Part shown: piece after piece, positions 17,459-32,306 of the stretch
Position numbering within the stretch: position 1 is the stretch's first letter
Layout of the letters: each line of letters opens with the position of its first letter
Source of the DNA: Anabas testudineus
Lineage: Eukaryota > Chordata > Actinopteri > Anabantiformes > Anabantidae
Assembly (NCBI RefSeq): GCF_900324465.2
Contig: NC_046617.1
Location: 8,741,223 to 8,805,222, forward strand
Direction: 5' to 3'
DNA: 64,000 nt
The notes under the pieces: model-generated
What the model saw: the letters and a program-made list of their open reading frames with translations, nothing else
Database searches by the model: none
What the model was told of the DNA's origin: nothing
Translations under genes and position numbers: made by a program

Positions 17459-20400
17459 TTAGTTGCCTCGATATGCTACATTAGTGAAGGTGGAAGTGGC
17501 TCCTTTATACAAAGGATTGTTCCCCTGTGAAATCAAAACAGAGGTAATGCTTAACGTTTAATTCAGTTTCATACCAATGGCCAACTTTTTTTTTTTTTAC
17601 TGCAACTGTTGCTCTTTGTGTGTGTGGATTTCTCACCGTATCCCATTTGGCTTTGGCTCTCTCCTCCTCAAACTTTTTGTACTCTCTGCGATCATGGATA
17701 GTAATCAGCAACTTCCAGATGAGCAGGCCAACAAGGCCCAGTAGCAGAATGGCTCCGGACACAGCCAATAACACCACTAAGATGTCTGGACCCTGAGGGC
17801 ACTCTGAGAAACAGAGAGAGAGAAAGGAAGCATGAGAAAATAGTTAATTTTCAATGCTGGTTCCAGGAAGAACTTATTGGTTTTTTAAAATCAGTGGAAC
17901 ATATTCAAGATGTTAAGCAACCACTGTCAGACACTCCATTGCGCAGTCAGTCCATCATCACTAATGTGTTGTGGTGTGGCAAAGTGTGGTTAATTGCATG
18001 ATGATGTGAATGAGAATAACACATTATTAGATGAAAACACCACTGCTGCTGTAGCTTCCAACACAAAGAATGACACTGCATTAAATTAAGTTACACTCTA
18101 TTCTGTTCTATTAATGAAATTAAATGATTACACACAGTTTCAGTGTCTCAACATACTCTTACAGTACCTGGCTCTTTTACTACACACAGAATGGATTTGC
18201 CACTTTCATCTTCATAGTACTGGAAGTACTCCACACAGTCATTTTCATCTTGGTATGAGCAGTTTACTGCTTTATCATGGAAACCTGTGAAACAAAGATC
18301 ATAAGAAGATGAAACAGGTTGCTAAAACTGTATTTAAAAACTTAAAGTTATCAGCGTATGATATATTTTAAACACATGTATGCAGGAAACAACATTACAC
18401 AATTATAGATATTATAGATCACAGTGCATAGTGAAGAGATTAGAGATAAATTAGTCCTCACTCAGTGATTCCACTATTCTAATTTCATCTTTGCAGATTC
18501 TGCTGCAGCTGTTGTCTTTGGTGTACTGTCCTCTCTTGAAGTGCAGACACTCAACACACTCCCTGCGAACAGAGTCCCACAGTGTTATCTTTTTACAACA
18601 GTGTATAAACACTCTCTACACTGTCAAACTGTGGTTAAATGTCAAATGCATTTCATTTCAAAAGGACACATTTGAGAACAATGACAGTAGAAGATGGCTC
18701 ACCAACTATTAGTCTGATTGCAGATCAGACAGACCAGAATGACTCAAATTCTGGTCAAACCTTGAGCTTTTGTTCAACACTATCATCATGTCACAACAAC
18801 ATTCCTAGCAAAGCTTCATGTCATAACAGAATGTGGTGAAAACTACTATTTGAATATTGTTTTTTTGTCATGTTGAAGTGATAATGTGATAGCATTACTT
18901 TTTTATGGTGCAGGAACCTGGACAGGTGGGGCATTTCTGACACGTAGCCCCATAGGCTCCAGGCTGGGTACACTGACAAACTCCACACTCACAGTTCCCC
19001 CGGCCGCTGCACAGCAGGCCGATGCTGGACATGCAGGTGTCTGTGCGAGTCGTGCAGTTGCAGTTTTCTCCTTTCCAGCCAGCATCACACTGGCAGACGC
19101 CACAGCTACATTTCCCATGATCTGAAAGAATAAATAATGAGAAGCTAAATCGTCTGATATATATTCCTTCAGTGCAAATCAACGGAGCATCACATATCAC
19201 ACCACAATAAATGTTAATTAAAACATTTGTTTCCCTGTCCATAAACACATAGGTGGGATCATGCAAACCAAACAGTGAATTACACAGTTGGAAATTTGAG
19301 TTGTTTTAAAGTTTTAAGTACTACTGCAAAAGTAGTACGAAAGTCAGAGTAGTGTCAAACAAAGTTTGTTTTCACATCAGTTAAAAAAAACTTGGTAACT
19401 GGTTTAAATCAAATTTTCCTCAGTGGGGGATATCACGCATTTCTGTTAATCATCACTATGAAACAAAGGCAGGAAATGTGCCATTGGGAAAGTACATACT
19501 AATGATTCCACATCTCCTTACTGGCAGGCACACACAAACACGCCATCCGACTCTACTAAAGGTTAGAAAGCACAATGACAGTTCATTCTAGGAATAACAA
19601 TTTTCTGACAGAAGACGGGGGATAAAGCTTTTCTCCCAGAGTTACAGAGAGACACCCTACATCAACACACTAAGCTTAATCAGAAACAAAGGCAGTAGCT
19701 CAGAGCTCGGCATTCTTAGCAGCACAACAAACTGGATTTGGTATTGGATGACTAAGTGCAAAGTGTATGAGTCACAGCCCAGCTGGATCAGACTGGAGGA
19801 GCACATAGTCATGAAATATCACTAAGGGTCTAAGGGTCTTAATTCCAGGGCTCAAAACAAATCACCCAGTGTTGTAAACTGTCGTCAACAATATCCCCAG
19901 TCTCCACCCTTTCAACTAGAGCTTCTCTTTAAGATAGCATACAAGCGACTGGATCAGACATGGTTACTGGTGGTGTTGTTACTGGTTAAAGTCTCACATA
20001 TAATTCTTTGCAAAGTAATTGCTAAGAGAGAATGACATAGCAGCTGAGACGTGTAGAAAAATGTGGAAAGAAGAAGAAGAAAGAAGAAGACAAATCAGTG
20101 TGGTTTTGGTGCTAACCTGCAAAACTACATTTTCAGTTGTAGCAATAGATATTATTCTGCAGTGCAGAGCACTTAAACTTGACACGGGTGAATAGTTGTC
20201 TTGTTCTCATTAGTTGTAAAGTTGATTCACACACATAAAGGGGAGTTTTAAGGTTTTACATCATCCCACTCCCCCTGTGAGACTGCACAGTAATCCTACC
20301 CATTAATCACATGCCTGGGATTTAGAGAAGGTTAACATGCTATAGTAAAACAGACCATTACCCCTCTTTTGGAAGAAGAGAGAAAACAGATTCGAGTTAA

Positions 20401-23400
20401 GAGGGAATACTAGAGAGAGAAGAGCTTGGGCAAATTGCCAACAAAAGAATGCAAACTTTCCTGTTCTCTCTTCCTCCATATTTATGGATCCTGGGGCTGT
20501 GCTTGCTGACTCCTGCTCTCTAGTCCTGCACCACTCCCACAGCCCCTCATCAGAGGAAGAAATATACAGCCACAGGAAATATCATAGAGACTGAGCTTTT
20601 TTGGAGCCCGGGTTCATGGTAGCTGCAATTGAGCTGAGGCAGAGGGACACTTGTCCTTGAAGACAACAACACCGAGACACGGAGATCGCAAATTGAGCTC
20701 TGTGGACTGTCTTACACCAGATATGGTTTGAATGTGTGTTTGTTGGCGTGTAGGTGTGTAAGTGGGGGGTTGGGTGAGTGTCTATGCCCAAGACCTGGGT
20801 GTATTCGTGAAATACCTTAGATACCTGTTTCTCAGATAAACAACATCCCTTGATAAAGACTCCTTTTTGTTCATACAAGCATGTCTGGAAAATGATGGAA
20901 AACCCTCCTTCTTATTCTTAGATCATGGTGAATCAGTTCCTCAATGTTGCACTTTCAGTTCAGTTCGGTACAAACCACCATCTATCACTGTGATTTATGT
21001 TAGTGATGCACAATATTGTGCTGACATTAAGGTGGGATTCTCACATAGCAACATTAAAAATACATACGGTATGGGTTAAGCTGAAAAGGTGCAGGTTCCT
21101 ACACTTCCCATGATGCACACATTATCATTTCTGTTTGCATCAGAGCTAGCTAAACCTTGTGCTGCTTCATTTATTTAAGGGCAAAAGATAAAAAAAAGTT
21201 TTCCTCCAGCGCACACAAACACAATAACAAACCCAAACCGCTGTTGACAAAACCTATTAAAGGTTCATCACTGCGATTGAGTAACTGTGCACTCAGGTGT
21301 CAACACTTTACAGGGAGTAATGCACTGCTGTCATCGGTATGAACACTAATTAAACTCAGGGAGCAGTAACTGGGTGTGCTCACTGACAAGCATTTAAGAA
21401 TGTACACGCACTGTATTTACAGGCCTGACAGAGAACTACTCATTTGTAAGCATTGCTGTTTATGTTAAGCAGCTATATGATCCCATTATTTACATGCCAT
21501 GTACTGCACATGCAGGCAAACACTGCAATAATAAGGGGGACGTTAGTTTTGAAAAAGCTGTGGATTTTGATTTATCAAGTTACGAAACAGAAAGCTATGT
21601 AAACTGACAAAGGTGTGTTTAGAGACCAATGAACTCTGTTAACTCTCAGTTTACTTAAATGAACTTATTTATTCTGGGGCCAAGAAACAAACTAGCTTAT
21701 TCTGAGACTCAGAGGCTGCATCCTCTTAGTCTGGATGGTCTGTGATCTTCATCAGTTATTACACAAGACAAGTTAACAATGATTAGGTAATACATTTCTG
21801 TAAGTTCTCCCACACAGAAAAAACAGTGACTGGGAACAACCACAGCATGTATCACTGAGTTTGCCTAAGGCCTCAGATCAGGGAAGAGGAAGGGAAGGGC
21901 AACTTCATCTTTCCTGCTGAATGCGGCATAGCATAAAGAACAAGGCTGCTCAAATTAAAATAATCAAAACAAATCACACTTACTATCTAGTCACTTTGGT
22001 TTCATGTTTTGAGGTTACTGCCACCATATATTGGAGGTAAATGGTGTTTAGTTTCAGTCTTGGTACTGACAGATCAAGTTTAAACAAGAGTCTACAGCCA
22101 TGTACTCAGCATGGCAGCGTACTCAGAGAGCTACCTGCATGTCTAGATACCACACAGGTAATGTTAAAATGTTAATTTGGATTAATCAGCCTTCTAAGGC
22201 CAACACTTAGAGCATTAACAATGATCATGACAGAAGTTAATGCATTTACTCACCAGAGCAGAGGTCGCCTTTGAAGCGCAAGCAGTTGAAGTCATCGCAT
22301 TCGCAGTACTTCCCCCACACCTGACCAAACTCGTTTGAATGGCAGGAACACTGTCCGCACAAACAGTCCCCTCGTCCACTGCAGACTGGGCTGTCTGGCT
22401 TCGGTATGCAGTTAACATCGTCAGATGGGCTGTAGTCCTCCACTGAGCACTCGCATCGTGGGCCCAGACGACCCTGGTGACACTGACACACCCCACACTC
22501 ATAGCTCCCGTTACCGTTGCTACACAGGGGGCTGTCGACTTGTGCCTTTGCTCCACAATTGCAACCACAGGCAAAGTCCACCGTGACCTCCAGAGAATCT
22601 TTGAAGCCCAAAGGCTTGATGGTAAAAGTGCGGCTCTTCTCCTTAGGGCAGCCACGCAACTGAGCCTCCACACTGAATGACACCTGATGAGGATGAAATG
22701 TCTCTGTTAACCTGTGTGTGCATATCAAATAAAGGACATATCAGCATCTCCATGAAAACTTACTGTGTCACCAATCTTGAGGCCAGAGCAGGACTTGAGT
22801 CCAAGTACGACCTCTCCATTCAGGCAAGTAGCATTAAACAAGAGATTCAACTCCTCTGGGACGCCCACCAGCTCCAGCTCCACTTTAGAGCGAATTTTCT
22901 GCTCAGCACAAAGTTTCAATCACATGTTAGTGATATTACAATACAACTAATTTGAATTCTCCAACTTATTGTCCCAAAAGGAGCATGTCCTTACTGCATA
23001 GGCGTCCTCAATGAGCTGAATAACATTCCCAGAATCACCAGACAGGGTTCCCACAGTAGTTCCTGGAATGAGTTGACTGTACTCCTGGGAAAACAGACAT
23101 GTTCTCTTTAAATCTAAACTAAATCAAATTCCTACAAACAAACAGTGACACAAGCAGTACAGTTAATTTACCTTGTAGAGTGGCACCACATAGCCGGTCA
23201 CAGCAAAAACTAAATTGATGTTGTTTTCAGATAGTTTGTCGCTTAAAATCGCCAAGGAAGGATAGTCCTGGAAGTCACAGGAATTAAATAGTTTTAAACA
23301 GAAGCAGTCTATCAAACAACTTGAATAACTATTAAAAAGAAATTTCTAATTTCACCAGCACAGCTGATTTGTTGTAAATGTTGTTATTGTCGAGGTAGCA

Positions 23401-26085
23401 CTGTCCGTCGTAGGGCTGGACGATGCCTGCTATACGTCCATCGAGAGCTGTGTGGGTCGTGGCATCGGTTGTGAACACTAGTAGGTGCGAGGCGTCTGGG
23501 CGCCAGCCAATCCTGTCCTAATGATGAAGCACAAAACAAGTGAAAGAAAAGTGCACACACTCAGTTCTGCACATCAGTATGAATGTGTATGTGTATATGT
23601 ATCTGATTTTCAATTTTTATTTTTACCTTGCACACCACAGCTTGCATGATAGCATCAAATCCACCCTCTGGAGCGTCTCTGTTTCGTGACACCTGCTGTT
23701 TCCCCACCTCCTCAGTGAAGCGAGCTACCTTGTCGGTCAGTGACAGCACATTCTTGAATCCGAATTGAGCCTGGCATTTCTCTTGAATTCTGTACATGTT
23801 GAATAGGTGACAGGGGGATAGGAAATCAGGGATGGAGAAAAATATATTTTTAAGTTGATAGGCACAACAGAACAGACTTTCTCATCTCAGTTTCTTCTCC
23901 CCCTGAGATGTAACACCAAACATAACCTCCACACTTACCCATAGCAAGGGTTTGCAATAGATTCTGGAGGATATGTGTACATATACGGGGACAGGGTCTT
24001 GTCCACAAAGGCTCCAAACCCCATCCGTAGGTTGCTTGTGGTACGGCCCATGGCTGCAGCGAGGCTATTCCCCAAGGTGTAAAGGCGAGCCAAGTCATCT
24101 TTCATTGAATATGAGAGATCCATCAGATAGTAAAGGTCCACTGGGTAATCTTCCACCTGTTTCACAGACACAGTGAAACGCTTGGAATCACCTGAGAGGG
24201 AAAGAGTAGGAGGCCACAGAGGGGGAGATCAAGGTGGTCAGTAATTTGCAAATAAGACCAACAGCTGTCCCTCAACCATTAATTTGTGTTTTAAGTAGAA
24301 AATATTGATGAAATGTTCATATTTAAATCTATTCTACATCATTCATTCATACAATTATTACGGGTGACTGGCTGTGACTGGATTTAAAAGTACCTGGTCT
24401 TAGTGTCATACGGAGTTTCTGGGGTCTGATCTGCGTGACATCGTCAGCTGTGCCGGAGGCCTTGTCGCTGAGCGGTCCATCCTGCTCAACAGTCAGAGTG
24501 CTGATGGGAAACTCCACAAAATCCTTATTGCACCCTTCGTTCAACAGATTCTGCTTCAGGTCACAGCGGGACACACTGGATCCCCCCTTCCCAAACTCCT
24601 GAAAGAAAAACACTGATTCTGTTCAGCACTCAAGCAAGAGAGGTGTTAATACCATACCGTAAATAAAAAAAACGCAATGATAAACTATTTATTAGTAGTA
24701 CAGTAGTACCCTTGTACTGTACTGAGACCAATGCTCATTCTGCTCATCTTATCTGTTCAGTGGGTACATTATCATGTTGAAGAATCAGCATGAGCAAAGA
24801 TCAGAAGATGACAACAAAAAGAATGCGGTTGGGAAATTAGGTTTCTGTTCCAACTTGCTGCTCTGAGCACTGACTGGGAGGAGTAACTAGACACTATGTG
24901 TATGCATGTGTGGTGTTTTTACCTCCTGAGAGCACCATGCACAGCTGGGATGAACGGCCAAGCACTGCTGACAAGTGGTAAATCCTTGTGATATGCAGAT
25001 GTTGGAGCCTGTGGTAGCCGCTGTGAAGACACATGTTTCACTCAACATATAGTACATTTCCTTATGCTTATAGGTGGCATATTGGAAAAAAAAAAAAACA
25101 CTGCTAACCAACTTTATTCTAACCATGCAACTACATCAGCGTCCACAAACACATACAGCTGCTGTGTATAGAGTAACTTAGAATATTTAAGTAGCCTACG
25201 TGATAACATTTAAAACTGTTTGCTCATTACGATAGTGACTCAGCATGAGTCTGAATACATTTCTAATCATTTATCTTTGCTTTATGTTATCTAGTGTGGG
25301 GGTATGGGTGTGGCCCCCTTGAGTTAAATGCAGGAAAACACAGTCACCACAGCAAAAACTGTAGATTTACAGCAAGATTCAGACATAATGTAACAAAGTG
25401 TAATGAAATTTGACTTTAGCACTTGAGTAACTTGTCTGAAATGATATCAGCCCCCAAATCAACTGCATCAAAGACACCTTGACTAAAAAAAACACACATC
25501 TGGTGTATTTGCTGAAGAGAGAATTGAAAGCACCACACAGTTGGATCTATTTACAGTACTTGAGTTGGTCCATATAAGTATAATGGTGTAGACTTTATAG
25601 GAAAACCTGTAGTTCCTTAGTTATCTGAAGAAGCAGCACACATACAATTATTATCATCAAACTTTATTAAATTTTATGGTGGGAGGCAGTGGCACAGCTC
25701 TGGTCACCTCGCTTGGGGAAACCCATCCTGTCAGGTTTCAGCCCCTTATAAAGACAACTGGCAAAGACTCCAGCTGAGCAGTGTGGCTTCATTTCAATCA
25801 GCAGACAGTGAACTCATTCTGTGTTTTTACATTACACCCAACACCAATTGTAACAATCATCAGCAGTTATACTGTAAATATTAATAACAATGAATGTGCG
25901 GTGCCTCAAGAGATGCTTTCAAAGTCCGGCGGAAACGCCCGAGTCGCCTGTGAGGAGGCGAAAGTTTTAAAAGTAGAGACAGAGAAAGAGAAGAGAGAGA
26001 GGGAAAAAAAAAACTTACCAAAAACTTCTGATGCTGATGACAAAAGGAGAAAGAGCATCAGCAGACGGTGTGTAAAGTTTACCAT
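17459..26085 (-). CDS. itgb3: Integrin beta-3, complete (15 coding exons)
   Basis: Beta chain of the alphaIIb-beta3 and alphaV-beta3 adhesion receptors; a type I membrane protein. Exons in gene order: 26085-26019, 25020-24923, 24598-24394, 24191-23939, 23789-23627, 23517-23356, 23267-23172, 23084-22995, 22898-22764, 22683-22254, 19121-18899, 18562-18462, 18284-18168, 17803-17637 and 17524-17459. All phases agree and give 790 residues; human has 788. In order: signal peptide (exon 1), PSI domain ([14 protein letters not shown]), beta-I domain with the MIDAS motif DLSYS near residue 148 and [19 protein letters not shown], hybrid domain, four cysteine-rich EGF modules ([25 protein letters not shown]), tail domain, transmembrane helix ([20 protein letters not shown]), and a cytoplasmic tail with [20 protein letters not shown] and NPLY. 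The distal tyrosine motif is NVAY (human NITY) and the last residues are RGN instead of RGT. The specificity loop reads CYGIQEKC, unlike human CYDMKTTC. Confidence 0.96.
19122..22253. other. Large itgb3 intron
   Basis: This is the longest itgb3 intron (3.1 kb), between the exon ending at the third EGF module and the exon starting with DHGKCSC. I see no exon, RNA gene or clear transposon inside it. Confidence 0.6.
25021..26018. other. itgb3 intron 1
   Basis: The first intron separates the signal-peptide exon from the PSI exon. I see no gene within it. In most integrin beta genes intron 1 is the likeliest place for regulatory sites, but I see no specific site here. Confidence 0.5.
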
Positions 26086-29000
26086 GGCTGGAAAGTAACG
26101 GAGCTGGACTGGACGCGACTCGCCTGTGCTCCCTGTGGGATTGTTCACTGGGCGACTTGAACGCCTTTCCTCATTCTTAACTTTACTAAACGCATGTTGG
26201 CTCACACACACACCAAGCTTCTCCATCCCCTCAGCGGGTCGAGCAGCAGTTCCTGGCTTGTTGGTGCTCGTCTCTCAGTGGTTGTATAACCTCCAATAAA
26301 ATCGGATATGTTGAGGGGAAAACTACTCAGGAATGAAAGATGGAAAAAAAAAAGCACAGTTGAAAATGGTACATTGACTTGAATTTACTTTTTATTTATC
26401 CACCCTCTCATGATAAACCCACTGATAATACTTTCCCCATGTACATGGGCAGCTATCAATCAACTGGAGGGCATTATTTATTACAAGAGAGTGGATTTTA
26501 GATTTTATAAATAAACAGATGGTTTGTCACATTTGTTCACACAAAGACGCCACAGTTTCTGTTCCAAAGTTTCTGTTCCACTTTCCCCAAATTTAATTGT
26601 GGTAAAATGCTGGTGGTCAAAACTATACTTACAAAGAAAACTAATAGAGAGCATTTTATAATTTAAGACTAAGTCTAAACCCGCTAAAACCCCCAGACAT
26701 GTTCAGAATCTATATTATCACTGGAGCTGCAGTGGCAGATTAAAATTTGAACTTGACTTAATGTGACAGTGGTATTAATTACTGGAAATTAGCTGTATTT
26801 TGGATGCCTGCATATGAAATATTTGGCAAGACACACTGCTGCTGCTGCTGTGAGTTGTTGCTCTGCATGTAGGTCACATACAGTCCTTGCGAAATGTCTG
26901 TGGTACTGCTCCTCTCACCATAAACAGACAGGGTTTCTTAATAAGTAGAAACAATTTAACTTGTGAAACCATGTTGAATAGGAATTTCTTAGTATGTTAC
27001 CCTGCCCTCTACTGGACTGAAAGGAGTACTGCATACGGTGAATGCAGAAGCTGCACAAAGGGTGTAAACAATGGAAAGAAAGAAAAAACTCAAATGAAAC
27101 CATAAATATTCATTAATAACTGTTCAAAATGAATCAATCAACACAAACACTGGAATCCTCTAATACTAAGGTGTGGAGATAGAAGGGCTCCTAGTGGGAA
27201 AATAATATTTGGGAAAATTAATATGGAATAGCTGGGTAATATGTATTCTCCCAGAAATAGTCCAGCCAAGCTCTCCTTCCACCTAAATGTTTGAATCTAA
27301 TAAGTACTGGCTACTGAAACTCCCATTCCCATTCCAGTGAATGTGTATAAATGTGCCAGCTTCTGAAACAAGAAAACAAAAAAAAAAGAAAAAGAGAATG
27401 AGGCAGAAATGGACTTTTGGAAAGTGTGTGATGGCGGTGTGTATGTGTGTGCGTGTGTGTGTGATAAAGCTTGTAGAAGCAGACAATGCTTCTTATCTCA
27501 GCACTTGTCCATTTATTGAATCTTTATCCCTGTGCCCGACTCTTATTCTCTAGCTGGTTGCTAAGTTACTGCCACCCATGTCCAAGAATTGCTGTTTGAA
27601 GAAATGACAGAAAGGAGAAATAAGTAGAAAAGCTGTAATAGTTAACTGTTCTGCTGGCATTAAGCTCTCAGTGTGGGTGGACAGTGCAGGTAATGTACTG
27701 TAGGCAATCAAACCCCCTTTCCGGTATTGATTGATTTAGATCTATTGATCCTGAAGTTCTTTGTTGAGACCACCCCCACAGATGAATGGTATTTTGGGAA
27801 GAGTATAGCGTCAGTTGTTCCACGTAAAACCAGAGACTGGGTCAGATGGCAGCCAATTAAGACTGAACAAGAAGTGAGGAGGGGACCGGAGGAAGAAGGG
27901 GGGGTTGTAAGGGTCCTGACCTGTGTTACAGATCTATCTGGAGCCCTTTAAGCTTCCAACGGAGTCCGAGCATGCTGTCACTGAGAGCCAATATCAAAAC
28001 GCAATTGCTCTCAGACAAAATCAGTGCTTGGTAAGCCACAACAGGCATAGACTTTCCTGCTTCACTAGCTTTAACTGGTGGGTGGGAGGGTCAAGGGGAG
28101 GGGGGGATATGAGTTTTTCTCAGGTGAAGGGTTGGCTGCTTTATGAAATGTGCCCTGGAGTCGCTCACGTGGGACAATGTGTATTTGTGTTGTGACGCTT
28201 TGCTATCTGATCTGCTTCCTCCTCTAGCCCCTCTGGACCTGCAGCTTACGTTTCCCTCTCAGGGGATAACAACTTGTATGTGGAGAAAGTAAAAATAAAT
28301 AAACTGAGGACACGTGAGGAATAGAACAGTGAAGGGTGCGAGGAGGCGCTTTCTGTTCTCCTGATTTATTTATTTTTTATTCTGTTAAAGTGCATGGCCT
28401 CGTCAGAACTGCAGGACGTCTAACGTAGCCCACTGGCTGCAAAGGTTGGACATGAGAACAGAAAACACAAGAAGTGTAATGGTAGTCTGCATTACTGAGA
28501 TGTGTCTAAATGGAAACGAGGTTAATGGGTAGTGGCTGAGTGCATGAGACGTCGGCACTGCAGAGACAGGACAAGGATTTCTTCAATTAGATTCATGAAA
28601 TCTGTCATCTGTATCTCCAACAGATTTTCACCATCCATTCTAAAGGGGTGACGGCGGTAGGCACCGCGCACGATCTCAGAGTCCAATATCCCCCCGCAAA
28701 TCAAAGCAATCAAGTCATTAACACCTTAAAATAATTTTAATGACTGATGGTTCGCTTAGTGTGGGGTTGATGTGGGTCGGTTTCAGTGTCTAATTAATGA
28801 CTGTATTTAAAGCCACAGTGTGTGATTAAGAGTGTCAAAGGTGGCAAATAGCTTCACATCAAAGACCTCCAACACTTCTTATGTATCTAGTGATACATGG
28901 TTTATTTCTATTTCTATTTAATGTCTTTTAAAAATTCACATTCCTGGCATTTAATTGGGCGCGCACTCCAACACACACACACACACACACACAGGGGCAC

Positions 29001-31129
29001 AGAAGCTTCCTAGCAGTCCTGAGTGTGCTTTGATCAGCTAATAATGAGGCATCTTAGGAGGAATCTGTTAATTAAAAGTTGTGAGAAAAGTCTGCTCCAT
29101 CCAGGGTAGAGGGACGTTACAGGGTGTGTGCAGTGTGAGGCCTGAGTCACGCCGGGGTCCTGTGGTAGCTCCATGAACAAAAACGATGCACAGGTAAGGA
29201 GCAGGAGTAGAGGTGGGTGGGGTCAAACACCACCTCCTTGTTGCTAGGGATGTCTTCACTTAGTTTGTGTTGCTAGGCTGCCAATCCCCTCATGTTAAGT
29301 GGAAACGTTTCCCCCCCTCTCCTCCGTCCAGGCACCCCATCACTCTCTCCCTCTTCTTCTCCTCTAAACCAAAATAACTTTACCAACCATCTGGCACTGG
29401 GCTCACAGGTCTACTGTTGCTTAGGAACAAGTCAGGCACTCACATTCATGTATATATGCATCCTAATATGAATATAACTTCATATTCAGTTGAACTAACA
29501 ATAACCATTACAGTGAACAGAGATCTCACTAATCAGGGACATATGCTGTCTTCACTGCAGAATGTAAACGTATACGTCAACAACAGGTTCTTCCATTTGT
29601 GAAGCTTTCTAGACAAATCCCCAAATTCATTGAAAAGCATAATGTTCATTGAGGTTTTTCTCCTCGTTGACGCTGAAACGACTTTCTGCTCATTTGTACA
29701 TTCTTTGAAATGTTGTAGTTTAAAGCCTCAAAGAGCCATTGCTAGGTTTTCTCTGTAGCAGAGGACTGGCACATTGACAGAGAGGGAGAGAGTAAGTACA
29801 AGCTACTTTCTATAATGACACTGCAGTGAATAACAGAATCAGAGTTTACAGCAGTGGTTTACATGCTGCCAATTAGGTTGTGTCAACCAAATCCAAAGGC
29901 AAATCTGATTATTTGATGTTATTGTACTCAACAAAATATTTGTTTTTCTTTTGTCAGCCATTAACAAATCAGAAAACCACCTCCGGGCATATGAGAGGTG
30001 TTTGCGGATGGAGCAAATCATTGTTTGTACATACGCTTGTCATTTGGTGACTGAAAGCTGCTTACCCAGATATTAGGAGCGTTCCAAATTGAATTTCATG
30101 GCCTTTGTTTCTAGACAAACAGCAAATTAATCTGACAGGCTCCAATGACAGGTCTTGGAGAGTCGTTACAAACTGTCTGAGGCATTGTTTTTTAACCTGT
30201 TGCAGTTCATTACCTTATCAATATATAGTACAAGTAAGGTAATATGATGAAACTAGTAAAGACATTTGAGTGGGTTTCTGTACAGTAGAAATCACACAGT
30301 TTGGGGAGCTGCAGTTTTTTAAATTGGTACCCAGTCATCCAAGATAGTTTAATAATTTCTAATTTGGTTTTACTGCCTTGAAGCATTTTTAACGGTCAAC
30401 AACGGTCAAATTTCCACCAATCTGTCAGTAGATATCTGCATCAAAAACGTGTGGAAGTTATGTGAAGTAGAACTAACAAAACAATAATTATTTTTATTTA
30501 GAGTAAGAACTATTTTGAGCACATAATCTCAGCTGCAGTTCTGTGTCTTTTAAGTTTGTCCTGATAAATCTTGTTTATTAAATATGGGTAATCTAGGCTG
30601 TAAAATATAATAAACCTAATTAAAAAATAAAGACCACATTAGTGGTTAATACTTAGCACACTAAGTATTAAGTCTTCACCACGTGCAGTGTACATAATGA
30701 AGAGGGTGAGTGAGGGAGAATATTAGCATCATTTTGATGTGAAGAGCATAAAGAATACATATACAGATAATATATAAAGAAGAATAAGGATTGGAAGTTT
30801 TAATTTTAAGTTACTGTCAATTGATTGATCTGCATTAAAACATGCATTCCTGAAGTGCTGTACACTTGTCCTGTTGCTTGACAGGTAACGAACGATGGAT
30901 AGCATCTTAACAGTATTTTCAGTCTGATGAGCAAAAACACAACACAGTCAGGTAGAACTATCACAACTTAAACACAAACAACCAGGACAGCTCATAAAGT
31001 GAATAAAAGATTTTTCAAACAAAATCTTTCCTAAACCCCAATTGAACTCCAAAAACTGCATCGAACCCACAGGCTTGATAACAACAAGGTCACACAAGTA
31101 GCTTAACACAAACTGGGCTTTGCAGGGCT

Positions 31130-31400
31130 TGGGAGTCAAAGTGAGAGCATGGGCTTGACAACATGCTTGATCAAAGCAGGAACATGGAGAGCCAGAAAGC
31201 ACAGAAAACAAAGCATACAGTCACCAACTCAGTAGACAGAGGCACGAATGGTCCAAAAGCAAAAACAGGAAGCACGAGAACAAAAAGAGACCAGGGGGGC
31301 TGTGGCATGAAGAGCAGTGTCAATCTGGCAGCAAGGGATTTGGCTGAGGACGGGTTTATATATTCACAGGGACCAGGTGAGTGAATGAGGAAAGGCCGCG
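31130..31400. repeat. Probable interspersed repeat fragment
   Basis: The purine-rich stretch around GGAACATGGAGAGCC, AACAGGAAGCACGAGAAC and TCAATCTGGCAGCAAGG, ending TTCACAGGGACCAGGTGAG, resembles a repeat that recurs in fish intergenic DNA. I recognise the style but cannot assign a family or exact borders. Confidence 0.35.
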
Positions 31401-32306
31401 GTCATATATATGGAACAAAAGGAAAGCGGGGCATGTAGTGAGAAAGGAAGGAAATGTGAAACTGAACAGAGGGACAATACGGTGAGAGTGTGGTCAATAG
31501 GAGCAGAAATTAAGAATAAACAGATCAGAATAATTATAAGAACGTCACACAGGTGCTGTACAATGTTTCCATATGGAAACTGTAAAGTTATGACAGACTT
31601 TTCTTTTACAGCATCGTCATCACTGCTGCTTCAACATTCGTACTGTAGCAGGTGTGGCAACATGTCGGCGAGTAGCAACACAAAGAAGAATGGAGCTTGA
31701 TCGGGTTGATAATCACCCCCTGAGGAGGATGCACGTGGTTGTCCACAGGAAACCTTAATGGAGCACTCCACTCTGGACAAACTTATGACAAAACCTTCAA
31801 CTTCTAACCAGCCCTGCACCAACAGTACGGGTTATGAAATTACTAAAGCAAGTGTCTTTGGTCTCCCATTTCATTTCCTGGTATCGGCTGTGAGAAATCC
31901 TGATAGTGGTTCAACTGCAATTAGCTTAAACCAACCAATAAAACCGTGCTGCTGGTGCATAAATAACACGTTCCAATAAAACATTAAGTCGTCTGCTTTT
32001 CAGGGGTTTCATTTCACCCACTGCCTGGGGTGGGAACCAATCTTTTTGATAAATATTTGCCATGGTTCAATCGTAGTTTATTAATTCATGTCTTCATTTT
32101 CAAGTTATAGCCCAGTGGGCCCATATTGACCTCTCTCTCAATGCTCCTGAGGCACAGTGACAGTTTCCTCAGCAACAGGCATTAAAGTCTATAAATATCT
32201 CAAAGTTCTCATTGTTTTTCAGTGCTGCTACTTGTATTGAGTCTAATTTAACGCAGTGTTTTTAGTGGTTTTTCATATGAAACTTTCACTGGTTATGTTT
32301 GTTTTC

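Noticed and set aside
25781-26098. 105-codon plus-strand frame over itgb3 exon 1
   Set aside because: It lies opposite the signal-peptide exon and promoter and is low-complexity (KEKREREKK). Not a gene.
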